From Chloroflexota bacterium (lineage in GTDB: Bacteria > Chloroflexota > Limnocylindria > Limnocylindrales > CSP1-4): 64,000 nt of DNA. Numbering within the stretch: position 1 is the first letter of the stretch; every line of letters begins with the position of its first letter. The notes beneath the pieces were generated by a model, which made no database searches, was not told the DNA's origin, and worked only from the letters and a program-made list of their open reading frames with translations. The position numbers were made by a program, and so were the translations under genes. The stretch lies in assembly GCA_003141455.1 (NCBI GenBank), contig PLMA01000067.1, positions 199,876 through 263,875 of the forward strand, given 5' to 3'. Positions 51,089-59,877 of this stretch are shown in pieces.

Positions 51089-52720
51089 TTAGCAATCGGC
51101 GGCGAGCAACGAGTGCCCGGTTACCTCCGGCCACGGCTTCAGGCCGCCGATCTCGAGCAGCGTCGGTGTCACGTCGGCAAGTGAGCCGTCTTCGAGCTTC
51201 TTGCCGTCCATGTATCGGCCGATGCCGAGGAACGGGACTGGATTGAGGGAATGCTTGGTGATCGGGTTGCCGGCCTCGTCCTTCATCTCGTCGGCGTTGC
51301 CATGGTCCGCGGTTATGAACGTGACCGCGCCGGGACCCGAAGGATCGTTCGCGTCCACGGCCAAAATCGCGTCGGCGATGCGGCCCAGGGCCACGTCCAC
51401 GGTCTCGCAGGCCTTGATTGTGGCGTCCCAGACGCCCGTATGGCCGACCATGTCCGGATTGGCGAAGTTGGCAACGATCAGGTCGTACTTGCCGCCCGCG
51501 ATCGCCGCCACGAGGGCATCGCAAACGCCCTCGGCCGCCATGCTCGGCTGCAGGTCGTAAGTGGCGATCTTGAGACTCGGGATGAGCTTGCGGTCCTCGC
51601 CCGGCCACGGCTCCTCGCGGCCGCCGTTGAAGAAGTAGGTCACGTGCGCGTACTTCTCCGTCTCGGCGACGTGGAATTGGGTCCAACCGGCCTTCGAGAC
51701 GGCCTCGGCCAGCGACGGGACGACCTCGGGCCCGAAGACGACCTGCACCGGCAGATCGGCTTCGTACGCGGTCATCGTGGAATAGAGGATGCCCTTGGGC
51801 GCCGGCCCGGCCGCGCCGTCCGTAGACACGCGGTCGAAGCCGGCGAAATCGGCGTCGGCAAGGGCATGGGAGAGCTGCCGGGCGCGGTCGGCGCGGAAGT
51901 TGCAGTGCAAGACTGCATCGCCATCGGCAATCGTCCCGTGGTCCACGCCATCTATCACCGTTGGCGTGATGAACTCGTCGTTCTCGCCCCGCGCGTAGCC
52001 GGCCTCCACGGCGGCCACGGCGGACGGGGCGTGGAAATCGGCGACGCCGTGAACGATGGCGTCGTAGCCCTTCCTGGTCCGCTCCCAGCGCTTGTCACGG
52101 TCCATGGCGAAGTATCGGCCACCTATCGTTGCGATCTTCGCGTCCGGGTGGGCGGCGGCGAGGCGCTTCTCCAGGTCGGGCACGAACTCGATGGCGGATC
52201 GCGGCGGAGTGTCCCGGCCGTCCAGCAGGCCGTGGACGCGGACGCGCTTCACGCCCTGGCGGGCAGCCAGTTCGGCCACCGCGACCAGGTGGCTGTCGAT
52301 GGCGTGGACGCCGCCCGGCCCTACCAGGCTGATCAGGTGGAGAGTTCGGTCGGTCCCCTTCGCTCGGGCGCAAAGCTCGAGCAGAACCGGCCGGGTGAAG
52401 AAGCTGCCCGTCGAGATCGCCTTGCTGATGCGAGGCAGATCCTGCAGGACCGGCTGGCCGGTGCCGAGGTTGAGGTGACCGACCTCCGAGTTGCCCATCT
52501 GACCCACCGGCAGTCCGACGAATTCTTCGGATGCCTCGAGAGAGCTGTGCGGCCAGCGCTTCAGGAAACCGTTCCAGACGGGCATCCGAGCCTGGACGAT
52601 CGCGTCCACGTCCGGCTTGTGGCCGATGCCGAAGCCATCCAGGACTACGAGGCAGATCGGCCGCGGCCGATCTGCCTTTGGGACGATGGGGCGCGGACGC
52701 CCGGCACTGGCGGCCGTCAT
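51089..52720 (-). CDS. gpmI: 2,3-bisphosphoglycerate-independent phosphoglycerate mutase
   Basis: Interconverts 3- and 2-phosphoglycerate in glycolysis through a phosphoserine intermediate. The 543-residue alkaline-phosphatase-fold protein has LVVLDGFGIG with metal ligand D28, the catalytic Ser78 in GQMGNSEVGHLNLG (73-86), LLDGRDTPP, ANPDMVGHTG and TADHGNADEM. The ATG overlaps the tpiA stop (ATGA). A 20-residue Pro/Arg-rich extension precedes the core. Confidence 0.97.
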   Translation of the reverse strand: MTAASAGRPRPIVPKADRPRPICLVVLDGFGIGHKPDVDAIVQARMPVWNGFLKRWPHSSLEASEEFVGLPVGQMGNSEVGHLNLGTGQPVLQDLPRISKAISTGSFFTRPVLLELCARAKGTDRTLHLISLVGPGGVHAIDSHLVAVAELAARQGVKRVRVHGLLDGRDTPPRSAIEFVPDLEKRLAAAHPDAKIATIGGRYFAMDRDKRWERTRKGYDAIVHGVADFHAPSAVAAVEAGYARGENDEFITPTVIDGVDHGTIADGDAVLHCNFRADRARQLSHALADADFAGFDRVSTDGAAGPAPKGILYSTMTAYEADLPVQVVFGPEVVPSLAEAVSKAGWTQFHVAETEKYAHVTYFFNGGREEPWPGEDRKLIPSLKIATYDLQPSMAAEGVCDALVAAIAGGKYDLIVANFANPDMVGHTGVWDATIKACETVDVALGRIADAILAVDANDPSGPGAVTFITADHGNADEMKDEAGNPITKHSLNPVPFLGIGRYMDGKKLEDGSLADVTPTLLEIGGLKPWPEVTGHSLLAADC

Positions 52721-53517
52721 TCGGGCTTGCCCGCGGCCGCGGCACGTGCCTTGGCGGTTACGGCGGCGCGAGCCACCATGCCGGCCATCTCGTCGGGCTT
52801 GAGCGAGGCGCCACCCACGAGGCCGCCGTCGATCGAACGCTCGGCCAGGAACTCGCCGATGTTGGCGCTGGTGACGCTGCCGCCATAAAGGACCGGGACG
52901 TCTTCGGCGGCGTCGCCCCAACCGAGGTCGGCGGAGAGGGTGGAACGTATGGCGTCGGCCATGGCGGCGGCGTCGGCGCTCGTCGCAGTCCGACCGGTGC
53001 CGATGGCCCATACCGGCTCGTAGGCGATGACGAAGCCCGCGCTCAGGAGCGCATCCACGTCTTTGCCCGCCAGGGCGCCGCGGAGCTGGGCGGCCACCAC
53101 CTCGACGGCACGACCGGCTTCACGCTCGGCCAGCAGCTCGCCGACGCAAAGGATGGGGCGCAAGCCGGAAGCGACGGCACGGGCCAGCTTCTTGCCGATC
53201 AGCTCGTCGGACTCGTGGGCATCGCGGCGTCGCTCGGAGTGGCCGACGATGACCCAAGTCGCCAGGCCGTTCAGCATGGCGGCCGAGATCTCGCCGGTGT
53301 AGGCGCCGGCCAGCTCATGGTGAACGTTCTGGGCTCCCACGGCCACGTTCTTGCCGGCGAGGGCGTCGCGGACGGCTGCGAGGCATACGAACGGCGGGCA
53401 GATGACTCGGACCACGCCCGGCTCCTCGGTCCGGGCGGCGATTGTCGCGGCCAGCTCTCCGGCGTCCGCGGGGGTTGTGTTCATCTTCCAGTTGGCGGCA
53501 ATGATCAGAGGTCTCAT
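52717..53517 (-). CDS. tpiA: triosephosphate isomerase
   Basis: Interconverts dihydroxyacetone phosphate and glyceraldehyde-3-phosphate. The TIM barrel of 266 residues has ANWKMN with K11, VGHSERR with H93, AYEPVWAIGTG with E167, and VLYGGSV. The C-terminus has about 15 extra residues. The ATG at 53515-53517 has no Shine-Dalgarno; a TGTCATCAT element ends eight bases upstream, so it may be leaderless. First of tpiA-gpmI, though gap and pgk are not nearby. Confidence 0.97.
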   Translation of the reverse strand: MRPLIIAANWKMNTTPADAGELAATIAARTEEPGVVRVICPPFVCLAAVRDALAGKNVAVGAQNVHHELAGAYTGEISAAMLNGLATWVIVGHSERRRDAHESDELIGKKLARAVASGLRPILCVGELLAEREAGRAVEVVAAQLRGALAGKDVDALLSAGFVIAYEPVWAIGTGRTATSADAAAMADAIRSTLSADLGWGDAAEDVPVLYGGSVTSANIGEFLAERSIDGGLVGGASLKPDEMAGMVARAAVTAKARAAAAGKPE

Positions 53518-53525
53518 GGCCGGGA

Positions 53526-53534
53526 ATGATGACA
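53526..53534 (-). promoter_or_regulatory. candidate tpiA promoter, TGTCATCAT
   Basis: TGT plus CATCAT (four of six) on the minus strand, eight bases before the tpiA ATG in the 84-base gap after whiA. No -35. Confidence 0.4.
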
Positions 53535-53601
53535 GAGTGCGCGGCGCTTCCGGAGGGAGGTTCGGCCCCTCGCCGGACGGCCGAACGGCCGAGCCTCAGT
53601 T

Positions 53602-54456
53602 TCAGTCGGCCCGAGAGCGGCCCCGCTTCCCTACTCTCTCCTCCGGATGAAGGGCGAGGCGCTCGATGTTGTCCAGGGCGCGTTGGACGGCGGAGCGGTG
53701 GATTCCGAGGCGCTCGGCGAGCTCGGAGAACGTAGCCTCCGGCTCTTCTCGGCGGGCATCGGCGACGAGCCTGACCAGGTACGGCTGCTCCGCCAGGCGG
53801 CCATCGGCCTCGATGGCGTCGATCGCCTCCAGGTGGCGGGCCGCGGCGGCCACCGCCCGCTGCAGGTTGGCCGACTCGGCATTGATGACGCGATTGAGAT
53901 CGCCGCGAACCGACCGTGACACCTGGCGCGCCTCCAGCTCGAGCAGCGCGGATCCGCCGCCCACCAGCCGCAGGAACGTTCCGACGGTCTCCACGCTCTT
54001 CCAGGTGACCACGCCGCGGCCGCGGCGAACGCGCCAGCCGGCCGCCAGCTCGAACTGGCGCAGCCTTTCGCATAGCTCGCGGGCCTCCTCCACCGGCAGG
54101 ACGAACTCGAGATGCATCCGACCGGACGCCAGGCTGAGCGATCCGTGCGCCAGGAACCGGCCCCGGAGGTAGGCCACGCGGCAGTGCTCCGCGGAGCGCT
54201 CCCAATCGAACGTGGCGGGCACCGGCCTGGTGGCCTCCGTGGCGGCACCGGCGAGTACCGGCCCAGCCGGAGCCGTCTCGCCCGGAACGCGGCCGCGGCC
54301 GAGGCGCAGCGCCACTCGCGCGATCGTTCGGCGACGCGGCGCGAAGGTGCCGGCCAGGCCGGCCGCCTCGGCCGCGCGGCAGCATCGCCGCGGAGGATCG
54401 ATCGCCGCCAGCTCGGCGCGCAGCGCATCCGCGAGGTCACGCTCCGCGGTTGTCAC
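53602..54456 (-). CDS. whiA: DNA-binding protein WhiA
   Basis: WhiA: an N-terminal degenerate homing-endonuclease-like domain fused to a C-terminal helix-turn-helix; controls sporulation genes in Streptomyces and affects division in Bacillus. The 284-residue product shows the conserved RCCRAAEAAGLAG near 23-35, RVAYLRGRFLAHGSLSLASGRMHLEF in the middle, and the HTH TFSELAERLGIHRSAVQRAL (about 241-260). It is shorter than the usual 310-320 and rather Arg/Ala rich. The GTG start has GGAG six bases upstream. Follows yvcK in the conserved rapZ-yvcK-whiA cluster. Confidence 0.93.
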   Translation of the reverse strand: MTTAERDLADALRAELAAIDPPRRCCRAAEAAGLAGTFAPRRRTIARVALRLGRGRVPGETAPAGPVLAGAATEATRPVPATFDWERSAEHCRVAYLRGRFLAHGSLSLASGRMHLEFVLPVEEARELCERLRQFELAAGWRVRRGRGVVTWKSVETVGTFLRLVGGGSALLELEARQVSRSVRGDLNRVINAESANLQRAVAAAARHLEAIDAIEADGRLAEQPYLVRLVADARREEPEATFSELAERLGIHRSAVQRALDNIERLALHPEERVGKRGRSRAD

Positions 54457-54504
54457 GCCAATCTCCGATTGGGCGCCCGGGACCGTGACACCGGCGCCTG
54501 CACG

Positions 54505-55863
54505 TCACGCCGTCCGGGAGACTCGCGAGCGGCGCCGTCCGTAGGCCTCGCGCTCGAAGACGCGCATGATCGCCGCCGCCAGTCGCGTCGGGTCGTGGTG
54601 GTGGGCATTGTCCGGATCCACGACGTCTTCCAGGACCAGCCGAGGCCCCACGTCGCCCGATCGAGGTCCCGCCGGCGGCCAGCGCAGCCTCACCGGCTCC
54701 GCCGCGTAGCCGCCGGGGCGCCTGGCATCGAATCGGTTGTTGGCCAGCACCACGTCGATGAGCCCCGGCCCGGTGTGGCGCTCGAGGGCCATGACGTGGT
54801 CGGCCAGGTCGTATCCCTCCGTCTCGCTCGTCTGCGTAGCCACGTTGCAGGCGTAGAGCCGGACCGCCGACGAGAGGCGGATTGCCGTCGCGATCTCCGG
54901 CAGCAGGAGGCTCGGCATGATGCTCGTGTAGAGGCTTCCGGGCCCCATGACGATCAAGTCGGCCTCCTCGACGGCATGCCGGGCGTCTTCTCCGGCCGAG
55001 ACGTCGGAGGGTGTCAGCCAGACCCGGTCGATTCCGGACGACCGAGCGATCTCCGACTGGCCCGTGACCTCCGTTCCGTTGCCCAGCCGCGCGTGCAGCG
55101 TCACCGGCGTGGCGGTTGCCGGAACGACCTGACCTCGAACCGCGAGAACGCGGTTCATCTGGCGGACTCCCTCTTCGAAGTCGTCTCCCTGCACCGACGT
55201 CATGGCCGCCAGGAGCAGGTTGCCGATGGTATGACCGCCCAGGCTCGCTTCCCCGTCGCCGGGGAATCGGTACTGCAGGAGCTCGCCCATCAGCGGCTCG
55301 GAGTCCGCGAGCGCGACGATGCAGTTGCGAATGTCGCCGACGGCCGGGATCCCCAGCTCCTCGCGCAGACGCCCGGACGAACCACCGTCGTCCGCGACCG
55401 TCACCACGGCTGTGATGTTGCTGGTGTGCTCCTTGATGCCACGCAGTAGCGTCGACAAGCCGGTGCCGCCGCCGATTACGACGATCCTGGGGCCGCGCGA
55501 CAGGAATCTCTTCTGGTAGATGACCTCAACGAGCGGCTGATCCGCTGAGGATGAAAGGAACGGCGCCATGAGAGCCCCGATGACGCGCCACGATCCGTAC
55601 AGGAAGAACCCCACGCCCGTCAGACCCAGGATCGCACCGCGCACCCAGTACGGCAGGAACTGGAGAGTCAGCGTCCAGACGACCGCCTGGCCCGGCCCTG
55701 AGACCTCGGCCTCGCGGTAGACCTGGCGAAGGACCAACGCTCCCGCAAGCGCCAGGCAGAGTTCGCCGATGAACACGATCACCAGCCAGCGCTTGACGCC
55801 GATCCCGGGGACCAGCCATCGCCGCAATGTCGAGCCGGTGATCCGCAGACGCGGCACGCTCAT
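54505..55863 (-). CDS. yvcK: YvcK/CofD-like protein with N-terminal membrane helices
   Basis: YvcK-family protein, related to CofD transferases, which binds UDP-sugars and supports gluconeogenic growth and envelope synthesis in Bacillus. The 452-residue product has the nucleotide-binding VIGGGTGLST (129-138), VADDGGSSGRLREELGIPAVGDIRN and LADLIVMGPGSLYTSIMPSLL. Two membrane helices (about 25-47, 75-95) precede the core; Bacillus YvcK lacks them but actinobacterial and Chloroflexota members often have them. ATGA overlap with rapZ. Confidence 0.95.
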   Translation of the reverse strand: MSVPRLRITGSTLRRWLVPGIGVKRWLVIVFIGELCLALAGALVLRQVYREAEVSGPGQAVVWTLTLQFLPYWVRGAILGLTGVGFFLYGSWRVIGALMAPFLSSSADQPLVEVIYQKRFLSRGPRIVVIGGGTGLSTLLRGIKEHTSNITAVVTVADDGGSSGRLREELGIPAVGDIRNCIVALADSEPLMGELLQYRFPGDGEASLGGHTIGNLLLAAMTSVQGDDFEEGVRQMNRVLAVRGQVVPATATPVTLHARLGNGTEVTGQSEIARSSGIDRVWLTPSDVSAGEDARHAVEEADLIVMGPGSLYTSIMPSLLLPEIATAIRLSSAVRLYACNVATQTSETEGYDLADHVMALERHTGPGLIDVVLANNRFDARRPGGYAAEPVRLRWPPAGPRSGDVGPRLVLEDVVDPDNAHHHDPTRLAAAIMRVFEREAYGRRRSRVSRTA

Positions 55864-56954
55864 TCGCGCTCCAGCTCACGGTGGAAGACGGCGACCGTGC
55901 CGAAACCCCGCCGCTCCAGCCACGACCGCAGCTCCTCGGTAATGACGATGGATCGGTGGTAGCCGCCCGTGCAGCCGATGGCGATGGTGAGCCTGGTCTT
56001 GCCCTCGCTCTTGAACCCCGGCACCGTCAGATCCAGGAACCGGCTCAAGAAGTCGAAGAACTGCTGGGCGATCGGCTGGCCCATGACGTAGTCGCGCACG
56101 GCAGGCGTCAGGCCGGAGAGATGACGAAGCTCATCGACGTAGTAGGGGTTCTCCATGAATCGGACGTCGAATACGAGGTCGGCCTCCAGGGGCACGCCGT
56201 ACTTGAAGCCGAAGCTGATCAGCTGGAAGACCAGCCCCTGCTCCGATGGCGCGTCCATCAGGTGGGAGAAGATGCGTTCCTTGAGCTGGCGGAGCGACAG
56301 ATCCGAGGTGTCGACCACGACGTCCGAGTCGGCCCGAATGGGCTCGAGACGACGGCGTTCCTCAGCGATCGAACCGGCGATGCCACGACGGCCGGCCAGC
56401 GGATGGCGGTGTCGCGTCTCTGAGAAGCGACGAATCAGGACGTCGTCGCGAGCTTCGAGGAAGATGACCCGCGGCTTGATGCCTCGGCTCTCGAGAGCGC
56501 CATGCATCGCGGCCAGCGCGAGCGGCGCATTGCCGGCCCTGACGTCCAGGACGATCGCGACCTTCTCGAACCTGTGGCGATCGGTCGAGACGAGCTCGGC
56601 GAGATCGGGCAGGAGCTCACCCGGCACGTTGTCCATGCAGGTGTAGCCGAGGTCCTCGAACAGCTTGGTCGCGGCGGTCTTGCCGGCCCCTGACAGGCCG
56701 CTCAGGATCACCACGCGCTGCTCGCTCTCGCGCCCTTGTTCGGCGGAGGCCGGCCCGGCTACGGCATCCCCGCGCGCGGCCTCGGGCGGCTCGCTCTTGC
56801 GGCCGCCGGCGCCCGCCTTTCCGGCGGGGCGCCCGTGGCGCGGCGGACGCGATCGAATGCCGACTTCGCCGGCCGATCCGGCGGCGGCTTCGCGGCCGGC
56901 GGCGGCTTCGCGGCCGGCGGCGGCTGTCTCGAAAGCGTCCGACTCGCTTGGCAT
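55860..56954 (-). CDS. rapZ: RNase adapter protein RapZ with N-terminal extension
   Basis: RapZ/YvcJ nucleotide-binding protein; in E. coli it targets GlmZ/GlmY sRNAs, in Gram-positives the role is less clear. The 364-residue product has Walker A GLSGAGKT (86-93) and the C-terminal IAIGCTGGYHRSIVI ATP-binding domain. The first 75 residues are an extension of repeats (AAAGRE) and Pro/Gly/Arg-rich sequence; RapZ normally starts about eight residues before the Walker A. The ATG at 56952-56954 lies six bases after a TAGACT box with no Shine-Dalgarno, so it may be leaderless, which supports the long form. Confidence 0.93.
   Translation of the reverse strand: MPSESDAFETAAAGREAAAGREAAAGSAGEVGIRSRPPRHGRPAGKAGAGGRKSEPPEAARGDAVAGPASAEQGRESEQRVVILSGLSGAGKTAATKLFEDLGYTCMDNVPGELLPDLAELVSTDRHRFEKVAIVLDVRAGNAPLALAAMHGALESRGIKPRVIFLEARDDVLIRRFSETRHRHPLAGRRGIAGSIAEERRRLEPIRADSDVVVDTSDLSLRQLKERIFSHLMDAPSEQGLVFQLISFGFKYGVPLEADLVFDVRFMENPYYVDELRHLSGLTPAVRDYVMGQPIAQQFFDFLSRFLDLTVPGFKSEGKTRLTIAIGCTGGYHRSIVITEELRSWLERRGFGTVAVFHRELERE
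56877..56924. repeat. tandem repeat in the rapZ 5' end
   Basis: An 18-base unit (GCGGCTTCGCGGCCGGCG type, plus strand) is repeated 2.7 times, encoding AAAGRE twice plus AAAG, residues 11-26 of RapZ. Confidence 0.8.
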
Positions 56955-56960
56955 GAACCT

Positions 56961-56966
56961 AGTCTA
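56961..56966 (-). promoter_or_regulatory. candidate rapZ promoter, -10 TAGACT
   Basis: TAGACT on the minus strand, six bases before the rapZ ATG, in the 101-base gap after pyrF. No -35 and no TGn extension. Confidence 0.4.
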
Positions 56967-57055
56967 TCGCGCCGGCGCAGCGCCTCTGGCCGTGGGTCAC
57001 GTCGCGGCTCTTCCGCCACAGGTCCGGCGCCTCGGCCGGCGGCTCGGCCTGCGGC

Positions 57056-57919
57056 TCAGGCGGCCACGCGCAGCCGCGCCGCCCACTCCGCCGCCGCCGC
57101 CGCGAGCCGCTCACCGACGTCCACGGCCGTGGCGGAACCGGCCGCACCCGCGATCCCGCGCGACACATTGACCAGCAATCCCCCGCCGGGGCGGCCGCCT
57201 GCCGGGGCGGCGACGGCCTGGCCAAACCGCAGCACCGGCTCCACCTCGCCGCCCTGGGCGCCGACGCCGGGTACCAGGAGAGCGAGCCCCGGCGCGATGC
57301 CGCGGATCCGTTCCAGTTCCGCGGGCGCGGTCGCGCCAATCACCAGGCCGACCGTCCCGCCCGGTCCCCAGGTCTGAGCTCGCCGGGCAACCCGCGCATA
57401 AAGAGGCTCGGCCGGGGCCCCAAGCGCCTGATCGGCCGCAACCTCGAGCCCCTGCAGCTCGCCGGCGCCCGGGTTCGAGGTTCGGCATAGCAGATAGGCG
57501 AACCGGTCGCCGCGGGCGATGAGCGGATCTATGGCCTCCGACCCCAGGTACGGATTGACCGTGACCGCATCGCAGCCCAGGATGTCGTACAGGGCCACGG
57601 CCTGACGAGCCGCCGTGGAGCCGATGTCGCCGCGCTTGGCATCGGCGATGAAGAGCACGTCCGCCGGCACGCGCCCCCGAATGCGCTCCAGCGCCGCGAC
57701 ACCGGCCGACCCGAAAGCCTCGAAGAACGCCAGATTCGGCTTAACGGCCGCCGCATGAGGCAGGGCCGCCTCCAGCAGCACCTCGCAGAAGCGCTCCACG
57801 CCGGCAAGGGTCGCCGGAAACCCCGCCGGCAGCGCCTCGGGCACAGGGTCCAAGCCCAAGCACAGCACCGATCCGACGGTTCGCGTCCGCGCCGCCAGCC
57901 GTTCGAGGTAGGAGTCCAT
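57056..57919 (-). CDS. pyrF: orotidine 5'-phosphate decarboxylase
   Basis: Decarboxylates OMP to UMP, the last step of pyrimidine synthesis. The 287-residue length and the motif DAKRGDIGST (93-102) identify the type 2 (longer) PyrF; LCLGLDPVPEALP and PYLGSEAIDPLI also fit. I choose the ATG at 57917-57919; upstream codons are Arg/Pro-rich and unlikely. No Shine-Dalgarno precedes it, while a weak TAACCT box ends eight bases before it. Not next to other pyr genes. Confidence 0.95.
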   Translation of the reverse strand: MDSYLERLAARTRTVGSVLCLGLDPVPEALPAGFPATLAGVERFCEVLLEAALPHAAAVKPNLAFFEAFGSAGVAALERIRGRVPADVLFIADAKRGDIGSTAARQAVALYDILGCDAVTVNPYLGSEAIDPLIARGDRFAYLLCRTSNPGAGELQGLEVAADQALGAPAEPLYARVARRAQTWGPGGTVGLVIGATAPAELERIRGIAPGLALLVPGVGAQGGEVEPVLRFGQAVAAPAGGRPGGGLLVNVSRGIAGAAGSATAVDVGERLAAAAAEWAARLRVAA

Positions 57920-57953
57920 GGCTTGGAAGGTTAGCGGACGCGCGCCCGGCCCA

Positions 57954-59819
57954 TCACGGCCGCGCGGAGTCAGCCAGTCCGGCCGGCGAGGCCACCCGCG
58001 ACGCACCGGCCGTGGCCGGCTGCGCGCCTTCTGCCGCGACGTCCACCACCTCGAGCTGGATCGACTCGAAGCCGCCGAACTGACGGCTGGTCGCCCGAGC
58101 GACGACGTCTATCCGATCGCCCTGGTGAAGCATCGCCGGCAGGTCCGACCGACGAAAGGCCACCGCGTCCAGCACGTCGCGACTCCGTCCCAGGACGAGC
58201 TGGGTGTGGCCGCCACTCGCCGCTCGCACCCTGACCACGCGGAGCCCGGTGATGGCGACGGTCGGGACCGGATTGCCCAGGCCTGTAGGTTCCAGGAGGG
58301 CGATCTCGCGAACGAACCCATAGTCCACCGAATCGGCCGGGAGCACGAGATCGACGCTCAACTCGGGTGGGCCGGCCGGGCGAACGTCGCGGGCGGCCAG
58401 CTCCTGGAAGCGAGCCATGAACTCCGGCCAGCGGCTCGCCACGATGTCGAATCCGGCCGCGGCGGCGTGGCCTCCGTGACGGATCAGGATGTCCTGGCAG
58501 GCGATCAGCGCCTCCGCCAGATTGCATCCGCCGGGGCTGCGGCACGACGCCCGCAGGATGCCCGCCTCGGGATCGACGAGGGTCGCGACCACCGCTGGGC
58601 GATCCAGGTCCTCCGCCAGCCGCCCGGCGATCAGACCGATAATTCCGACCGGCCACTCCCCGCGGACCAGCAACGCGGCAGGGAGGTCGGGAGAGGCGGC
58701 CGGAGTGCCTGCGGCCTTCGCTGTCGCGTCGAGCGCCTGATCCAGCCCGAGCTCGTGTCGAGCCTCGGCCAGGGCCACGCGAGTCATCTCGCGCCTGTCC
58801 AGATTGGCCTTGTCGATCTCGGCGGCGAGGGCGTCTGCCTCGGCGCGGTCGTCGGCAAGGAGCAGGCGAGCCGCCCGGGCCGCCTCCCCCACCCTTCCGG
58901 CGGCGTTGAGACGAGGAGCCACCACGAATCCGATGTCTTCCAGGTCCACTCGATCGGGGGCCAGGCCGGCTCGCTCGAGCAGAGCCGCCAGCCCGGGGCG
59001 GGGCGAATCGCGCAGCTGGCTCAACCCGATGCGGGCGATGGCGCGGTTCTCACCGAGGATCGGCGCGACGTCTGCCACCGTGCCGATCAGAGCGAGGTCG
59101 GCCAGCTCTCGGACGACTTCCGGGATCGACGCCGTGTCCCCGGGCGTCCCCTCCCCGTCCAGCCCATCGACGAGGAGCGCGGCCACTTTCCAGGCCACGC
59201 CCGCCCCGGTCAGCTGGCGCTCCGGATATGCACTGTCGGCCCGCTGCGGATTGACCACAGCCACGGCAGCGGCCGGCCAGGTCGCCGCGTGGTGGTGGTC
59301 CGTCACCAAGACGTCGACGCCGCGGCTCGCCGCGAGCTCGATCTCGGGGCCGCTGCTAGTTCCGCAGTCGGCGGTCACGATGAGCGACCGCCCCTCGGCG
59401 ACCGCTCGGTCGATGGCCTTCGTCGAGAGACCGTGGCCGTCCCCCAGCCGTTCCGGCACGTAGGGCTCCGCGTCCAGGCCCAGATGCCGCAGCGCAAGCA
59501 CGAGAATCGACAGGCCGGTGAGGCCGTCCGCATCGAAGTCACCGTAGACGAGCACCCGCTCGCCCTGGGCCCGGGCCCGTGCCACTCGCGAAAGTGCGGC
59601 TTCGGCGTCGGGGAGCAGCCGCGGATCGTGGAGTCCCTCCTCGGCCGGCGCGAGGAACGCAGTCAGCGCAGCGGCGTCGGCGACTCCGCGGGCGGCGAGA
59701 ATCGCCAGCAGCCGCTCGGAGATGCCCCGCTCGGCGCCCAGCTCCCGGGTCGCCCGATCGATGAAGACCGGCGACGGACCACGCCAGCGGTAGAGGGACT
59801 GGATCATGCCGACCAGCAT
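57954..59819 (-). CDS. recJ: single-stranded-DNA-specific exonuclease RecJ
   Basis: 5'-3' ssDNA exonuclease for recombination and mismatch repair. DHH-family motifs are GDFDADG (93-99), DCG (151-153), TDHHHA (173-178); the DHHA1 domain has RHGGHAAAAGFDI and an OB domain follows. The Phe in GDFDADG is a common variant of GDYDVDG. The 621-residue length is slightly above the core. Two ATGs (59817-59819 and 59805-59807) are possible; no good ribosome-binding site decides. It starts 58 bases after secF. Confidence 0.95.
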   Translation of the reverse strand: MLVGMIQSLYRWRGPSPVFIDRATRELGAERGISERLLAILAARGVADAAALTAFLAPAEEGLHDPRLLPDAEAALSRVARARAQGERVLVYGDFDADGLTGLSILVLALRHLGLDAEPYVPERLGDGHGLSTKAIDRAVAEGRSLIVTADCGTSSGPEIELAASRGVDVLVTDHHHAATWPAAAVAVVNPQRADSAYPERQLTGAGVAWKVAALLVDGLDGEGTPGDTASIPEVVRELADLALIGTVADVAPILGENRAIARIGLSQLRDSPRPGLAALLERAGLAPDRVDLEDIGFVVAPRLNAAGRVGEAARAARLLLADDRAEADALAAEIDKANLDRREMTRVALAEARHELGLDQALDATAKAAGTPAASPDLPAALLVRGEWPVGIIGLIAGRLAEDLDRPAVVATLVDPEAGILRASCRSPGGCNLAEALIACQDILIRHGGHAAAAGFDIVASRWPEFMARFQELAARDVRPAGPPELSVDLVLPADSVDYGFVREIALLEPTGLGNPVPTVAITGLRVVRVRAASGGHTQLVLGRSRDVLDAVAFRRSDLPAMLHQGDRIDVVARATSRQFGGFESIQLEVVDVAAEGAQPATAGASRVASPAGLADSARP

Positions 59820-59841
59820 GCCACGCCCGGCTCATCACCGG

Positions 59842-59847
59842 AGTATC
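59842..59847 (-). promoter_or_regulatory. weak candidate recJ promoter, GATACT
   Basis: GATACTCC on the minus strand, 22 bases before the recJ ATG, in the 58-base gap after secF. Resembles the TACACTCC boxes but has no -35. Confidence 0.3.
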
Positions 59848-59877
59848 CGTGGATCACCCGCGGTTTCGCGCAGGGCG

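Noticed and set aside
51251..52888. A 545-codon open frame on the plus strand
   Set aside because: Antisense of gpmI; no domain, and gpmI is fully supported.
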